Under the pieces are notes generated by a model. That model saw nothing but the letters and a program-made list of their open reading frames with translations. It did not search any database and was not told the origin of the DNA. The position numbers were made by a program, and so were the translations under genes. 64,000 bases of DNA from Incurvaria masculella (taxonomy: Eukaryota; Arthropoda; Insecta; Lepidoptera; Incurvariidae), in the NCBI GenBank assembly GCA_946894095.1, contig OX335665.1:72001-136000 (forward strand), read 5' to 3'. Below, one piece after another: positions 54,601-58,868 of this stretch (position 1 is its first letter; every line of letters starts with the position of its first letter).

Positions 54601-55973
54601 GTCTCAATGCTTGACTCGGCTTGGGTTGTATGCAGCTGCGACTGAAGTAGGGTTGCGCTGTTTTTACAGAAACTGTGCAACCGGTGGCTGTGCCAAGAAA
54701 TCAGTGGTGTTCGAACAGCTAAATACACTTCACCTCTCGAAACCTCGCTCAGCGAGTCACCATATGCGAACTATTGAAGAGCTATCCAGCTTGTTAACAC
54801 TTCTTTAGTAAACGTCAATGTTAAAGATCAGAGAAAAAGCACTTGCCGACAAATAGTTCCATACCGTTCCTGTCGGCCGAAAAAAAATGTAACCACGTAA
54901 ATTATCAGAACATAAGGAATGTTATTTACAGCATGATTTTTTCCATGACAAAAAAACAGAATCACAATATTATCAGCTGTTTATTTATTGAAACTAAGAC
55001 CATATTACATAAAAAATGGTCATAGTGGAGCTTACAAAAAATGAGGCTAATTATGAGTTTCACAAATTGTTCAAGTATTTTAAACATTGAAGTTACAGGG
55101 ATACACAACACGCCATAAGGTCACTCGATCAAAATGCATGTAATCTGTACTGATTTCCGCAAAGCTTTTGATCGAGTGAACCGTGTCATCAATTTAAATA
55201 AACTAAGTATACTTGGCATCCAAAGATCACTTCTACGCTGGTGCGAATCCTACGTAAACAATCGATCACAGCTAGTGGCAGTGAAGGGATAATCAATAGA
55301 AATTTTAGTGTCCCATCGGGCGTACCACAAGGCTCTCATCTGGGGCCTCTAACAAACATGCTGTGTAATAGTTTCAAGCCGCGGAAGTGAGAAGAGATGA
55401 AACAAAATACCGGATTTTGTATGGAAGGTAGTGCCTTTTTTGTCAAAATTAAGTTATCAGTAATAAATTCAATAAAAATAAATATTAGAACTTATTACCC
55501 GTACGGTTATACTTATAACTTCATTCGGACTGCGTTAAGGCACACCATTTAATAACAAGTTTTGTTTGTAACATTATTTAGGCGCGGCCATCGATGCGAA
55601 TAAAAAAAAACCTTGATGAAAAAGACACCAATTCAATAAACCAATATCAACAGAGTTTAATTTTTCATTTTTTATTTGTGTGTGTGTATGCATAAAGGAT
55701 GGAGGGTATCGTATGGTCACCTGGCTGGGTCTTCGTCAGCGAGGAGCAGCTCGGCGAGCGGCTCCCCCGCGCCCGCCGCGTACCGCCACGTGTAGCGCAC
55801 GTCGGGCGCGGTCGGCGCGGGGGCGGGCGTGACGCGCGCGCCGCACGCCAGCAGCACGCGCGCGCCCGGCGCCGCCGCCGCGTCGCTCGGCTCGGCCGTG
55901 ACGTACACGCCCTCCGCCGCCGCCGCCGCCGCCGCCGTCAGCGCCGCGCTCTCCTCCGCCGGCAGCGCCGCGT
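18404..55973 (-). CDS. fra: Frazzled, netrin receptor (DCC/neogenin family), 30 exons, 5' end missing
   Basis: This is a single-pass neuronal guidance receptor. In known family members the fibronectin domains bind netrin, the cytoplasmic tail signals to the growth-cone actin machinery, and the P3 helix self-associates and binds Robo. Thirty GT-AG exons join in constant phase to about 1755 residues. By residue number from exon 1: Ig1 about 1-128, Ig2 to 252, Ig3 to 362, Ig4 to 459 (each with its Cys pair and core Trp), linker to about 620, six FN3 domains about 620-1282, membrane helix about 1297-1320, then the tail with P1 ([15 protein letters not shown]) in exon 23 and P3 ([14 protein letters not shown]) at the C-terminus. 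It is longer than fly Frazzled (about 1.4-1.5 thousand residues, from memory) because of the exon 10 linker and Ala/Gly/acidic expansions. The signal-peptide exon, which must end with one extra base, was not found. The largest intron (22126-31361) holds a young LTR element. Confidence 0.95.
18755..18845 (-). repeat. Interspersed repeat family D fragment
   Basis: CCTAATTCCTTCGGGAATGT and ATATCATAACGGTAGTTGTG match the family at 60.8 kb. It lies just inside the last fra intron. Confidence 0.65.
19692..19882 (-). CDS. fra: fra exon 29: cytoplasmic tail
   Basis: Acceptor GTGTAG, donor GTAACA. It reads [20 protein letters not shown], then [20 protein letters not shown] and [13 protein letters not shown]. 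Confidence 0.9.
20120..20520 (-). pseudogene. Jockey-type LINE fragment
   Basis: The minus strand reads [20 protein letters not shown] and [16 protein letters not shown], the conserved tail of Jockey-type polyproteins. Stops follow. It lies in the intron between fra exons 28 and 29. Confidence 0.8.
21318..21468 (-). CDS. fra: fra exon 28: cytoplasmic tail
   Basis: Acceptor CGGCAG, donor GTATGT. It reads [39 protein letters not shown] and LGHYT. The Tyr-rich end may correspond to a conserved tail motif. Confidence 0.88.
21996..22125 (-). CDS. fra: fra exon 27: cytoplasmic tail
   Basis: Acceptor GTGCAG, donor GTGAGT. It reads [20 protein letters not shown] then [18 protein letters not shown], an Ala/His-rich low-complexity stretch. 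Confidence 0.88.
22677..22817 (-). repeat. 3' LTR of the mag-type element
   Basis: 141 bp, next to the purine tract. Confidence 0.93.
23296..26823 (-). CDS. Gag-Pol polyprotein of the mag-type element, with premature stop
   Basis: A single 1175-codon frame. Gag comes first, ending in two zinc knuckles ([26 protein letters not shown]), as in mag-clade elements. Then come protease ([10 protein letters not shown]), reverse transcriptase ([10 protein letters not shown]), RNase H ([11 protein letters not shown]) and integrase with its HHCC finger and D,D,E residues ([28 protein letters not shown]). The start ATG lies just after the primer-binding site. The frame stops at TAA 23296-23298, but the same frame stays open for 110 more codons to a TAA at 22963-22965, covering the usual integrase C-terminal region. 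The first stop is therefore probably a point mutation that truncates integrase. Confidence 0.92.
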   Translation of the reverse strand: MAKSIRYEEYKPGENWTAYYERLYYCFAANEITDPKLQRANFYAVCGAQTYTTLISLISPRKSDEVSIEQIVQLLTQHFEPQPNEITQTYKFYRRDQGLNENIADYITDLRKISNFCNFGTFLERMLRDRIVCGMQNKTLQKELLQRCDLTYANVVSTAIAAETAGKDLSIINSRSRTNATTFTNTDHAGEPMDMNRISVPSNAKTKCYRCGNSHSGECKVKHLSCRYCHITGHIERICQQKKRDQARRNNINEMNTENNPDTNNNADHIMNSLYNIGDENTTDKKLFPSFMMTVTMDSVKHDFELDTGAAFTIISRDNYEKIWNREPKPKIEKTNLRLKAWTGNGVDLVGVINVRVRYANSEATLPLLIAKSNGPSLVGRNWLLPLQIQIHGLNQVNPDYLKSILNKYPTVFEQSLGRYNGPAVSIRPDPEMKPTYLKYRSVPYALREQVEEELDRMTREGVLKPIAYSKWATPIVPLVKPSGGIRICGDYRSTVNKATNNDTYPLPTNNDILANLAGGKYFSKLDLERAYTQVEVDDETAKILTINTTKGLFSVHRLPFGVKAATGIFQRLMTQTLSNIKGVQVLLDDILVSGRTIEEHNNRLEEVLKQISEAGLKLNQNKCCFLLQEVDFLGFTITPEGVKPNRNKVSAIVNAPKPTTVKELQAFLGLYNFYERFLPNKASVLEPLHRLLDKNSIWKWTESEESAFNQAKELLTSDRVLVHFDANKEITLSCDASAYGVGITLAHIMDDGSEKPIAMASRTLNKHERNYSVLDKEATGIMFGLSKFHNYIWGKKVIIFTDHKPLISIFGTNKPIPITLSPRMTRWALQLSTYDYELKYKEGKKLGNSDALSRWPEQGDNEDKHDEAYGDVLLMTAEPNDPNLTVEKIAEFTRKDITLSKVHSWIRRGWPQKVTEKSLHLYWLRRAEMSTMKDCILIGNRVVIPECIRKDILKILHDSHNGIVATKGVARSYVWWPNITKDIEATVASCDICQNHRHLPPKVCTAWPPPSRPWSRLHVDFAGPYMGKTFFIAIDAFSKWPEVRIVPNTSSAVVTQVLREIFSSQGLCEILVSDNATMFTSAEFKHFCSRNQIRSILVPPYHPASNGQAERTVQTVKEKLSKMSDVPWNLRLPRLLYAMKSTPSATTGKTPAELLNARPFRTFLDCIHPQHANT
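26843..26983 (-). repeat. 5' LTR of the mag-type element
   Basis: 141 bp, identical by eye to the 3' LTR. It would hold the promoter of the element. Confidence 0.93.
26989..28335 (+). pseudogene. Degenerate Jockey LINE
   Basis: Pieces of a Jockey-type reverse transcriptase: [16 protein letters not shown] near 27.60 kb, [17 protein letters not shown] near 27.90 kb, [14 protein letters not shown] near 28.0 kb (catalytic FADD), and [20 protein letters not shown] near 28.2 kb. Many stops and shifts. It lies in the large fra intron. Confidence 0.75.
28950..29215. repeat. Repeat X, copy 1
   Basis: About 260 bp nearly identical to 61458-61735 (for example GACGTGAAGCTATCGCATGT and AAGAACAATGTAACCCGA). 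In both places it directly abuts a family B element. Confidence 0.8.
29216..30655. mobile_element. TIR element family B copy 2, split by a LINE
   Basis: The left end GTCTCAGTTCTCACCTAAAT (about 29229) and the right end CGCCAATTTAGGTGACAACT (about 30612) belong to the same family as 9.28-9.65 kb. The element body is interrupted after 29340 and resumes near 30511. Confidence 0.75.
29330..30511 (+). pseudogene. CR1-like LINE, truncated and frameshifted
   Basis: Plus-strand reverse transcriptase: [20 protein letters not shown], then after a frameshift near 29516 [45 protein letters not shown] and [20 protein letters not shown] further shifted tail reads [20 protein letters not shown]. The 3' end is an (AAT)n-like run. 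The 5' half is missing. Broadly CR1/Jockey type. Confidence 0.85.
30977..31290 (-). mobile_element. GACGGAC-type interspersed element, copy 2
   Basis: Reverse-oriented copy: it starts TTTTAGGGTTCTGTACC, has a GTCCGTCCGTCC run and ends GTACGGAACCCTTCGTGTGC then CTTGGCCGGG. Confidence 0.85.
31362..31468 (-). CDS. fra: fra exon 26: cytoplasmic tail
   Basis: Acceptor GTGCAG, donor GTAACC. It reads [19 protein letters not shown] then [16 protein letters not shown], a Gly-rich then Pro/His-rich segment. It precedes the 9.2-kb intron. Confidence 0.88.
31655..31990 (-). pseudogene. Two or more decayed copies of fra exon 25
   Basis: The exon 25 core (TCGGGACTCAGTTGCAG) recurs in the downstream intron at about 31.69-31.71 kb and about 31.90-31.92 kb. 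The nearer-to-3' copy reads [20 protein letters not shown], matching [14 protein letters not shown]. The other reads [12 protein letters not shown] then a stop. A stop upstream of the first copy's homology argues that it is no longer a full exon. Confidence 0.8.
32023..32151 (-). CDS. fra: fra exon 25: cytoplasmic tail
   Basis: Acceptor TCGTAG, donor GTGAGT. It reads [20 protein letters not shown] then [15 protein letters not shown]. The proline run may bind SH3-type partners. Decayed copies lie in the next intron. Confidence 0.9.
32348..32497 (-). CDS. fra: fra exon 24: cytoplasmic tail
   Basis: Acceptor GTGCAG, donor GTGAGT. It reads [35 protein letters not shown] and [12 protein letters not shown]. 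Several tyrosines could be phosphorylation sites. Confidence 0.92.
32521..32606 (-). pseudogene. Decayed copy of fra exon 24
   Basis: ATGTCGTCGGTCCCCAGGGC and TCAGGGTCGGCGACACGAGC align with exon 24 (ATGTCGTCGGTCCACAGAAC and TGAGGGTTGATGACACTAGA). Its minus-strand frame reads [16 protein letters not shown], close to exon 24's [16 protein letters not shown], with an internal in-frame loss of about 30 bases. No clear acceptor. Confidence 0.8.
32739..32848 (-). CDS. fra: fra exon 23: cytoplasmic P1 motif
   Basis: Acceptor TTGCAG, donor GTGAGT. It reads [20 protein letters not shown] then [17 protein letters not shown]. [15 protein letters not shown] is the P1 signature of DCC-family tails, which in vertebrate DCC contacts the adenosine receptor and other partners. 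Confidence 0.95.
33329..33385 (-). pseudogene. Partial decayed copy of fra exon 22
   Basis: GCGCCGTCATTCGTCTCACT and CATCGCGCTGCCCCCACTAG match the exon 22 sequence GCGCCGCCATTCGTCGCGCC and CATTGCGCCGCCACCACTAG, about 180 bp away. Only the exon's 5' part is kept. Confidence 0.75.
33392..33557 (-). CDS. fra: fra exon 22: transmembrane segment
   Basis: Acceptor GTGCAG, donor GTACGA. After a Ser/Gly stalk comes the hydrophobic helix [20 protein letters not shown] followed by LSLCC, then the stop-transfer residues RRDRDR. It ends PPLSPDQ. A partial decayed copy lies at 33.33-33.38 kb. Confidence 0.94.
33700..33840 (+). pseudogene. Reverse transcriptase scrap
   Basis: The plus strand reads [17 protein letters not shown], a LINE reverse transcriptase motif, followed by a stop. 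It is a short dead fragment in the intron between exons 21 and 22. Confidence 0.6.
33938..34132 (-). CDS. fra: fra exon 21: FN3-6, second half
   Basis: Acceptor GTGCAG, donor GTACAA. It reads [40 protein letters not shown] and [14 protein letters not shown], ending the ectodomain folds. Confidence 0.94.
34946..35107 (-). CDS. fra: fra exon 20: FN3-5 end and FN3-6 start
   Basis: Acceptor TGACAG, donor GTCTGT. It reads [37 protein letters not shown] and [14 protein letters not shown]. Confidence 0.94.
35443..35608 (-). CDS. fra: fra exon 19: FN3-5
   Basis: Acceptor TTGCAG, donor GTCAGT. It reads [40 protein letters not shown] and [11 protein letters not shown]. In the family this is one of the domains that contact netrin. 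Confidence 0.93.
35770..36110 (-). pseudogene. Jockey-type LINE fragment in fra intron
   Basis: The minus strand reads [20 protein letters not shown] and [19 protein letters not shown], the segment after the reverse transcriptase domain in Jockey-like elements. Stops and shifts follow. It lies in the intron between exons 18 and 19. Confidence 0.75.
36221..36286 (-). CDS. fra: fra exon 18: FN3-5, small exon
   Basis: A 66-base, phase-0 exon. Acceptor GAACAG, donor GTATAT. It reads [19 protein letters not shown] then KGQ. Being a multiple of three, it could be skipped without shifting the frame, although this would remove FN3-5 strands. Confidence 0.88.
37185..37408 (-). CDS. fra: fra exon 17: FN3-4 end and acidic linker
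   Basis: Acceptor TTTCAG-type (TGTTCAG), donor GTGCGC (uncommon). It reads [20 protein letters not shown] and [14 protein letters not shown], then a low-complexity insert rich in Asp, Gly and Glu (about 28 residues), then [11 protein letters not shown], the entry to FN3-5. The acidic insert extends the FN3-4 to FN3-5 hinge. Confidence 0.9.
38429..38626 (-). CDS. fra: fra exon 16: FN3-4, first half
   Basis: Acceptor TCGCAG, donor GTATGT. It reads [20 protein letters not shown], a Gly-rich loop, [18 protein letters not shown], then [11 protein letters not shown]. Confidence 0.9.
38733..38998 (+). mobile_element. GACGGAC-type element, copy 3 (interrupted)
   Basis: Usual start (CCGGCCAAGTGCGAGTCGGA) and GACGGAC run. 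It reaches TTTCACCCTTTGGGTA-like sequence and is then cut by a Helitron. A remnant GGAAC follows at 39800. Confidence 0.85.
38999..39798 (+). mobile_element. Non-autonomous Helitron
   Basis: 800 bp beginning TCACTACATAGTATAAAACA and ending with the hairpin CCCGTGCAAAGCCGGGACGG then GCTGCTAG, followed by T. TC...CTAG between A and T is the Helitron rule. The internal block CTACGCAACGGATTTTTATG is, from memory, common in lepidopteran Helitrons. No Rep/helicase frame. Confidence 0.88.
40225..40470 (-). pseudogene. Two decayed tandem copies of fra exon 15
   Basis: The block CACCGTCACCCACTCGCTGAA of exon 15 (at about 40563) recurs as CACCGTCACCCACCCACTGAA (about 40399) and CACCGTCAACCACTCACTGAA (about 40239), spaced about 164 and 160 bp. 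The adjoining intron (CCAAAATGAAGAAATGGAGA) is copied too. Both extra copies have stops and indels, so neither can be used as a full exon in the original frame. Confidence 0.85.
40502..40622 (-). CDS. fra: fra exon 15: FN3-3 end
   Basis: Acceptor GCGTAG, donor GTGAGT. It reads [20 protein letters not shown] then [20 protein letters not shown]. Two decayed tandem copies lie in the next intron at about 40.24 and 40.34-40.46 kb. Confidence 0.92.
41620..41826 (-). CDS. fra: fra exon 14: FN3-3 core
   Basis: Acceptor GTGCAG, donor GTACCG. It reads [33 protein letters not shown], then an Ala run and Arg-rich loop, ending [10 protein letters not shown]. The Ala/Arg loop is an expansion within the FN3 fold. 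Confidence 0.92.
42335..42541 (-). CDS. fra: fra exon 13: FN3-2 end and FN3-3 start
   Basis: Acceptor GGATAG, donor GTGCGA (an uncommon donor). It reads [38 protein letters not shown], and ends [10 protein letters not shown], the first strand of FN3-3. Confidence 0.88.
43128..43280 (-). CDS. fra: fra exon 12: FN3-2, first half
   Basis: Acceptor CGGCAG, donor GTAACC. It reads [19 protein letters not shown], then [19 protein letters not shown]. Phase 0 at both ends. Confidence 0.9.
43940..44228 (+). repeat. LINE/SINE 3' tail with (ATTC)n
   Basis: CTCATCACCCCAAAGGTTGA and ATAAGTCCGCCTTTGTGCAA match 1.95-2.03 kb. It ends GCACAATAAAGAATTTATTC, with ATTC repeated five times. Confidence 0.7.
44277..44421 (-). 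CDS. fra: fra exon 11: FN3-1, second half
   Basis: Acceptor GTGCAG, donor GTGAGT. It reads [20 protein letters not shown] then [13 protein letters not shown], followed by a run of seven alanines. Confidence 0.92.
44896..45520 (-). CDS. fra: fra exon 10: long linker and FN3-1, first half
   Basis: By far the largest exon at 625 bases. Acceptor TTTCAG, donor GTGAGA. It opens with a Lys-rich stretch ([18 protein letters not shown]), then [20 protein letters not shown], then acidic and Pro-rich sequence ([19 protein letters not shown]), and ends in FN3-1 ([25 protein letters not shown]). The linker before FN3-1 is about 160 residues. An internal in-phase acceptor at 45047-45048 would skip 158 codons of it. 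Confidence 0.93.
46010..46585. repeat. Degenerate repeats with palindrome GCGGACGTCCGC
   Basis: The palindrome TGCGGACGTCCGCA occurs near 46092, 46318 and 46439, with partial forms near 46193 and 46530. The last three are heads of repeats about 120 bp apart (CAGATTATGCGGACGTCCGC, then TACAGGAGGAGTGTGTTGA). It lies in the intron between fra exons 9 and 10. Confidence 0.8.
46850..47010 (+). repeat. Interspersed repeat family D copy
   Basis: It contains AAACCCATGGTAAGCTGTAG, GTTAAACCCGCCCGGATTGG and CCGCATTGGATGA, shared with 12.7 and 61.0 kb. Confidence 0.65.
47090..47440 (-). pseudogene. LINE polyprotein tail fragment
   Basis: The minus strand reads [20 protein letters not shown] then [16 protein letters not shown], the post-reverse-transcriptase region of a Jockey-like element, with stops beyond. 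The same family is seen at 56.2 kb. Confidence 0.8.
47441..48589. other. AT-rich intron, no feature recognised
   Basis: Intronic sequence between fra exons 9 and 10. Nothing supported. Confidence 0.4.
48590..49440. repeat. 74-bp satellite in a 148-bp higher-order pattern
   Basis: TTTAATATTATGCGGG recurs at 48671, 48745, 48819, 48893 and so on, exactly every 74 bp, to 49411. Monomers alternate between type A (CGAGTG, AGTACGCCTAAT, GACGTTGTG) and type B (CCAGTG, AGTTCGTCTAAT, GACGTTTTG), giving a 148-bp dimer. Successive dimers are almost identical (one change near 49300), while A and B differ at about six sites. It lies in a fra intron. Confidence 0.93.
49786..49913 (-). CDS. fra: fra exon 9: Ig4, second half
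   Basis: Acceptor TTGCAG, donor GTGAGG. It reads [20 protein letters not shown] then [11 protein letters not shown]. It ends the Ig block. The following 4.3-kb intron carries the satellite at 48.6-49.4 kb. Confidence 0.93.
50220..50380 (-). CDS. fra: fra exon 8: Ig4, first half
   Basis: Acceptor GCGCAG, donor GTGAGC. It reads [40 protein letters not shown], then [13 protein letters not shown], with the first cysteine and core Trp of Ig4. Confidence 0.93.
50607..50748 (-). CDS. fra: fra exon 7: Ig3, second half
   Basis: Acceptor CCCCAG, donor GTGAGC. It reads [19 protein letters not shown] then [19 protein letters not shown], the classic second-cysteine motif. Confidence 0.94.
50886..51157 (+). 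mobile_element. GACGGAC-type interspersed element, copy 4
   Basis: It starts CTGGCCAAGTGCCAGTTGGA and ends GGGTACGGAACCCTAAG. It lies between fra exons 7 and 6. Confidence 0.85.
51207..51294 (-). CDS. fra: fra exon 6: Ig3, first half
   Basis: Acceptor GGGCAG, donor GTATTA. It reads [20 protein letters not shown] then NNGVAID, with the first cysteine and core Trp of Ig3. A recent 200-bp tandem duplication lies just upstream in the adjoining intron. Confidence 0.92.
51326..51722. repeat. Near-perfect tandem duplication, period 202 bp
   Basis: AGCCCGCTTAGTCTCTTCTC starts at 51326 and again at 51528, and the following 190 bases match with one change seen (CGTCACTATG versus CGTCATTATG). It lies in the fra intron between exons 5 and 6, about 30 bases from exon 6. 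Confidence 0.92.
52051..52151 (-). CDS. fra: fra exon 5: Ig2-Ig3 junction
   Basis: Acceptor ATGCAG, donor GTACGT. It reads [20 protein letters not shown] and PQPLTVMEG, the first strand of Ig3. Confidence 0.88.
52540..52830 (+). repeat. Family D repeat plus SINE-like sequence
   Basis: AGGACCTTCCTTATATTGCT and GCTTCGACCTTCGTTCTTTC match the family D block at 60.9 kb. The adjoining GCGTCGCACCACTGGGCTAC looks like a reversed tRNA-derived SINE head. Confidence 0.5.
52859..53013 (-). CDS. fra: fra exon 4: Ig2, second half
   Basis: Acceptor GGGTAG, donor GTAGCC. It reads [17 protein letters not shown] and then the second cysteine in [14 protein letters not shown], completing Ig2. Confidence 0.9.
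53915..54132 (-). CDS. fra: fra exon 3: Ig2, first half
   Basis: Acceptor GCGCAG, donor GTGAGC. It reads [18 protein letters not shown] and has the first cysteine in [11 protein letters not shown]. It ends VPTVDLN. Very Ala-rich. Confidence 0.88.
54453..54583 (-). CDS. fra: fra exon 2: Ig1, second half
   Basis: Acceptor TTACAG, donor GTGAGT. It reads [20 protein letters not shown] then [11 protein letters not shown], with the second Ig cysteine in the DAGxYxC-type context. Confidence 0.9.
55125..55365 (+). pseudogene. Reverse transcriptase fragment
   Basis: The plus strand reads [35 protein letters not shown] and [13 protein letters not shown] in broken frames, the core of a LINE reverse transcriptase. 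It lies in the fra intron between exons 1 and 2. Confidence 0.8.
55721..55973 (-). CDS. fra: fra exon 1 of model: Ig1, first half
   Basis: Acceptor GTTGCAG, donor GTGACC. It contains an Ala-rich run, then [10 protein letters not shown], the first Ig cysteine in [11 protein letters not shown], and the core Trp in YTWRYAAG. It begins with two bases of a split codon, so one more upstream exon carrying the start and signal peptide is required. Confidence 0.85.
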
Positions 55974-56154
55974 CTGCAACACCCGACGACACCGCTACAG
56001 CAAACATACACGCTCTATCGGGACGATGGAGAGTGGAGATCGTTCACTTGGCACCAGAGAACCTCACTCGCTTGGATGAGGTGGAAAGATATACCTGCTA
56101 GCGTTTCACTACGTGTGGGAATAGCGAATATGGTTGGTAATGAATAACGCTACA

Positions 56155-56400
56155 TCATAAACTAGCGAAAGGCATTCGTACTGGAAAACAACTCGGGCTG
56201 TTTGGATCAGGAGACTGCGAGGCCAGGGGTTGCACATTCCTTTGGAGTTGGAGGGTCTCCAAATTCAAGGATACCTCAGGGTCGTCGACTAGACGCACGG
56301 TCCGACACTGTATCGAGTCCAGGGAGCCAAGCAGAAACTTAGCTGAGCCATTCCACAAATGCGAACAATATTCCACGCAAGCCTTATCTGCTCCTAGTAA
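56155..56400 (-). pseudogene. LINE polyprotein tail fragment
   Basis: The minus strand reads MEYCSHLWNGSAKFLLGSLD then SIQCRTVRLVDDPEVSLNLE, typical of Jockey-like elements after the reverse transcriptase. It is truncated. Confidence 0.85.
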
Positions 56401-56947
56401 AGAGCAGTTCTTGGTCAGGCGTGTATTACTGATGCATCCTTTTGAGGACTCCCATCTTTTTTTTAGACGAGCATGGCTTTGTCCTCAATATGGCGTCCGA
56501 AATTAAGGATATGCGTCAAGCCAACACCCACATTTAGATTAAGTTGAATGGAAAATAATAGTTAGAATATTTTGCTCATATCTTTTCACACGCATTTTGC
56601 AAATCAAGAATTTCATCGCCACCAGTGCGTCTCGGCCACGGTCTAGTAAATAACTGAAAAAAACCGCTAGACGCACTAATGAGAGCAAAAGGACGCGGTT
56701 AAGAGGACAAAAAAAAGAACCTTAGGGGAGGTTTTCGTGTGCTCGGAAAATTCAGAAACATATTTCTTAATTTGATTGAGGAAACAGGCACGAGTCATTG
56801 TACGGAGTTCGATCACCTCATTATCCTCCAAATGGAAAGAATACACCCAATGCAAACCATATCCTCTTTCGGAGATGCAAAGCTCATACACGCATCGAGA
56901 TTATCCGTGCCTATCTCTTCGGCGCCAAAACATTCTGCGTCCAAATG
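56401..56947. other. No gene recognised
   Basis: Short plus-strand frames near 56.74-56.95 kb show no motif. Confidence 0.4.
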
Positions 56948-57496
56948 TTAAGGTGGCCCATCCCGCTATCTCCCCATACAAAAGGGGAAAGAAGATCACG
57001 CCCATATTTATTGTCAAAGATCCAAAATTTTGCTCAAAATAGCTTTATTTGATCGAACTAGATGTCTGATGACCATTGGCATTGTAAAATTGTGTTTGGA
57101 TTCGAAGTTATAAGGTCTGAAAGTTCGCATTTTTCGCGCGTTTTTTACAATAACTTTGGAGGTGGATTACGCAATGATAAAGTAAGAACATCTTAAAAAG
57201 ATTAGTCATCAGACATAGCTTATTTAATCAAGATTTATAATCTATTTTGTTTTTGCTCGATTTTTTACTACAGCGGTCGTGGTTTACTTTTAGCTATAAG
57301 TCGTTTTGAAATTAAAATTTTCGTAAATCTTACCAAATCATACACTATGCACATTGTCTTTTTTGTGGACATGTTGCATCTTCCTCATCACGGAGCCTGT
57401 CTTATTCTTTGAAACAGAGAAGGTCCCAGAGCGCAACAGCACGGTTTTGTACAGTGCCCGCGAATGAGTTGGGCCCGCCGGGTTGGGCCACCTTAA
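56948..57496 (+). mobile_element. TTAA-flanked non-autonomous element, copy 2
   Basis: TTAAGGTGGCCCA at the left and TGGGCCACCTTAA at the right are perfect 13-bp inverted repeats including the TTAA target. The body matches 11.82-12.42 kb closely. Confidence 0.88.
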
Positions 57497-58189
57497 GGCG
57501 AACGGCGCCAAAAAGCGAAACTCCCGAAAGATCCTCCCCGGCTTTAGGTCTAATTTACGATAAGCCGTATGCAAACGAGAGCAAACTGCAGCAGTCAAGG
57601 AGGACACCAAACGATGGCACCGTCGCGAATTAGCTAGGCCCAAACTGCAGCAGAATCCCGCTCTTCGGGCCGCACAATTCCACGGCGGAACGTCCGCAGA
57701 GGTCGGCACTCATTATAAAGCCATCGCAAACTCATCAGCAGGGCTCCGGACGCGGGCGCCGCCATCAATCACGGCGCCCTCGGGAACCGTCTCGTTGCGC
57801 ATCGACACACCGCGCGAGAGCCGCGACACGAGGCGACGGTGCCGTCGAGATCCGACTCCGCGTTTGGGCGGAATGTGCCCAAACAATGTTGCGATCGGAG
57901 ACCTTTAGAGCGATTTCACAAAAGCAAATTGTCCCATCTGTCTACCCAACAAAGAGATCGCGTGCACGTGTCGCTGTTCTGTGGCGTCGCCACAGCGTTA
58001 TTGCCCAAAATCTAATTGTATTGTATCGTATCGTTTATTCATCATCCATAGACAGTACACTGCACTCGTATTTGTCATATTTTAACAGTGGCCATTTAAC
58101 AATTAAATGTATCTACATTTGCATGAGCACGTTTGTGCTCAAATTGAAGTAAGATCCTGGTTCCTCCGGAAATGCGGTCTCGTGATCAT
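57497..58189. other. GC-rich non-coding patch upstream of fra exon 1
   Basis: 57.5-57.9 kb is unusually GC-rich with many CpG, but I found no signal peptide, exon or clear promoter motif. The rest is AT-rich. Confidence 0.35.
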
Positions 58190-58400
58190 ATAATAGATTT
58201 GTGAGAACAAAAGCGTATGATATCAGCATGGATTGATACCACACGCACCGTCATGATACTAGTCTGACGCACCGCGTTCCCGAAGGAATTTGGTGCCCCC
58301 GTACCATTTTAAGCATGACTACGTTGAACTGGATGAAGAATAAGGATAATTTTTCGTTGACGCTTTTACCACCATTTCATCCGATGCAATGGCACTGACC
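58190..58400 (-). repeat. Family D repeat copy, diverged
   Basis: CCCGAAGGAATTTGGTGCC and GTTGAACTGGATGAAGAA match the family at 60.8-61.0 kb. Confidence 0.6.
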
Positions 58401-58868
58401 ACACGGGAATTTCCGAACCATGGAACTTTCGTAACGAAATGCACTTATACAACTCAGAAAGGTGCATGAAAAGATCTGAACCTGTGGCATGGAAGGCAAG
58501 TCGTCGCCCCTGGCCCCTGGGCTACAAGCTGTTTGAAGTAAATAAATACAAATAAAGGTAAATACAATTCCGTCGCACTCTCCTGCAAGCAAGCTACGTG
58601 CACGCGTCATGTTAGAGCGCCGCCGACAGTTGGACGGCTCACGTATTGAATGTCAAAACAAATAGGAGGTCGACATGCGGGTCTAATAGTGGGAGGGCGC
58701 GGGGAGGGAGCGGCGGGAGGTGGTGAAGGGAGACGTCACTTGACGTGTCACGTTCACGTATATGCTCCCAATTCAGAACGAACGCGCTGAAGGAACGGAC
58801 TCACACAATATATCAACTCTTAGAGATGATCAAAGAATCCGTCAAGAAGGAAATGTGTGCCGAGCATT

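Noticed and set aside
57338..57709. 123-codon minus-strand frame as a possible signal-peptide exon of fra
   Set aside because: It runs across the TTAA element into a GC-rich patch, has no hydrophobic leader at its start and no donor in the needed phase.
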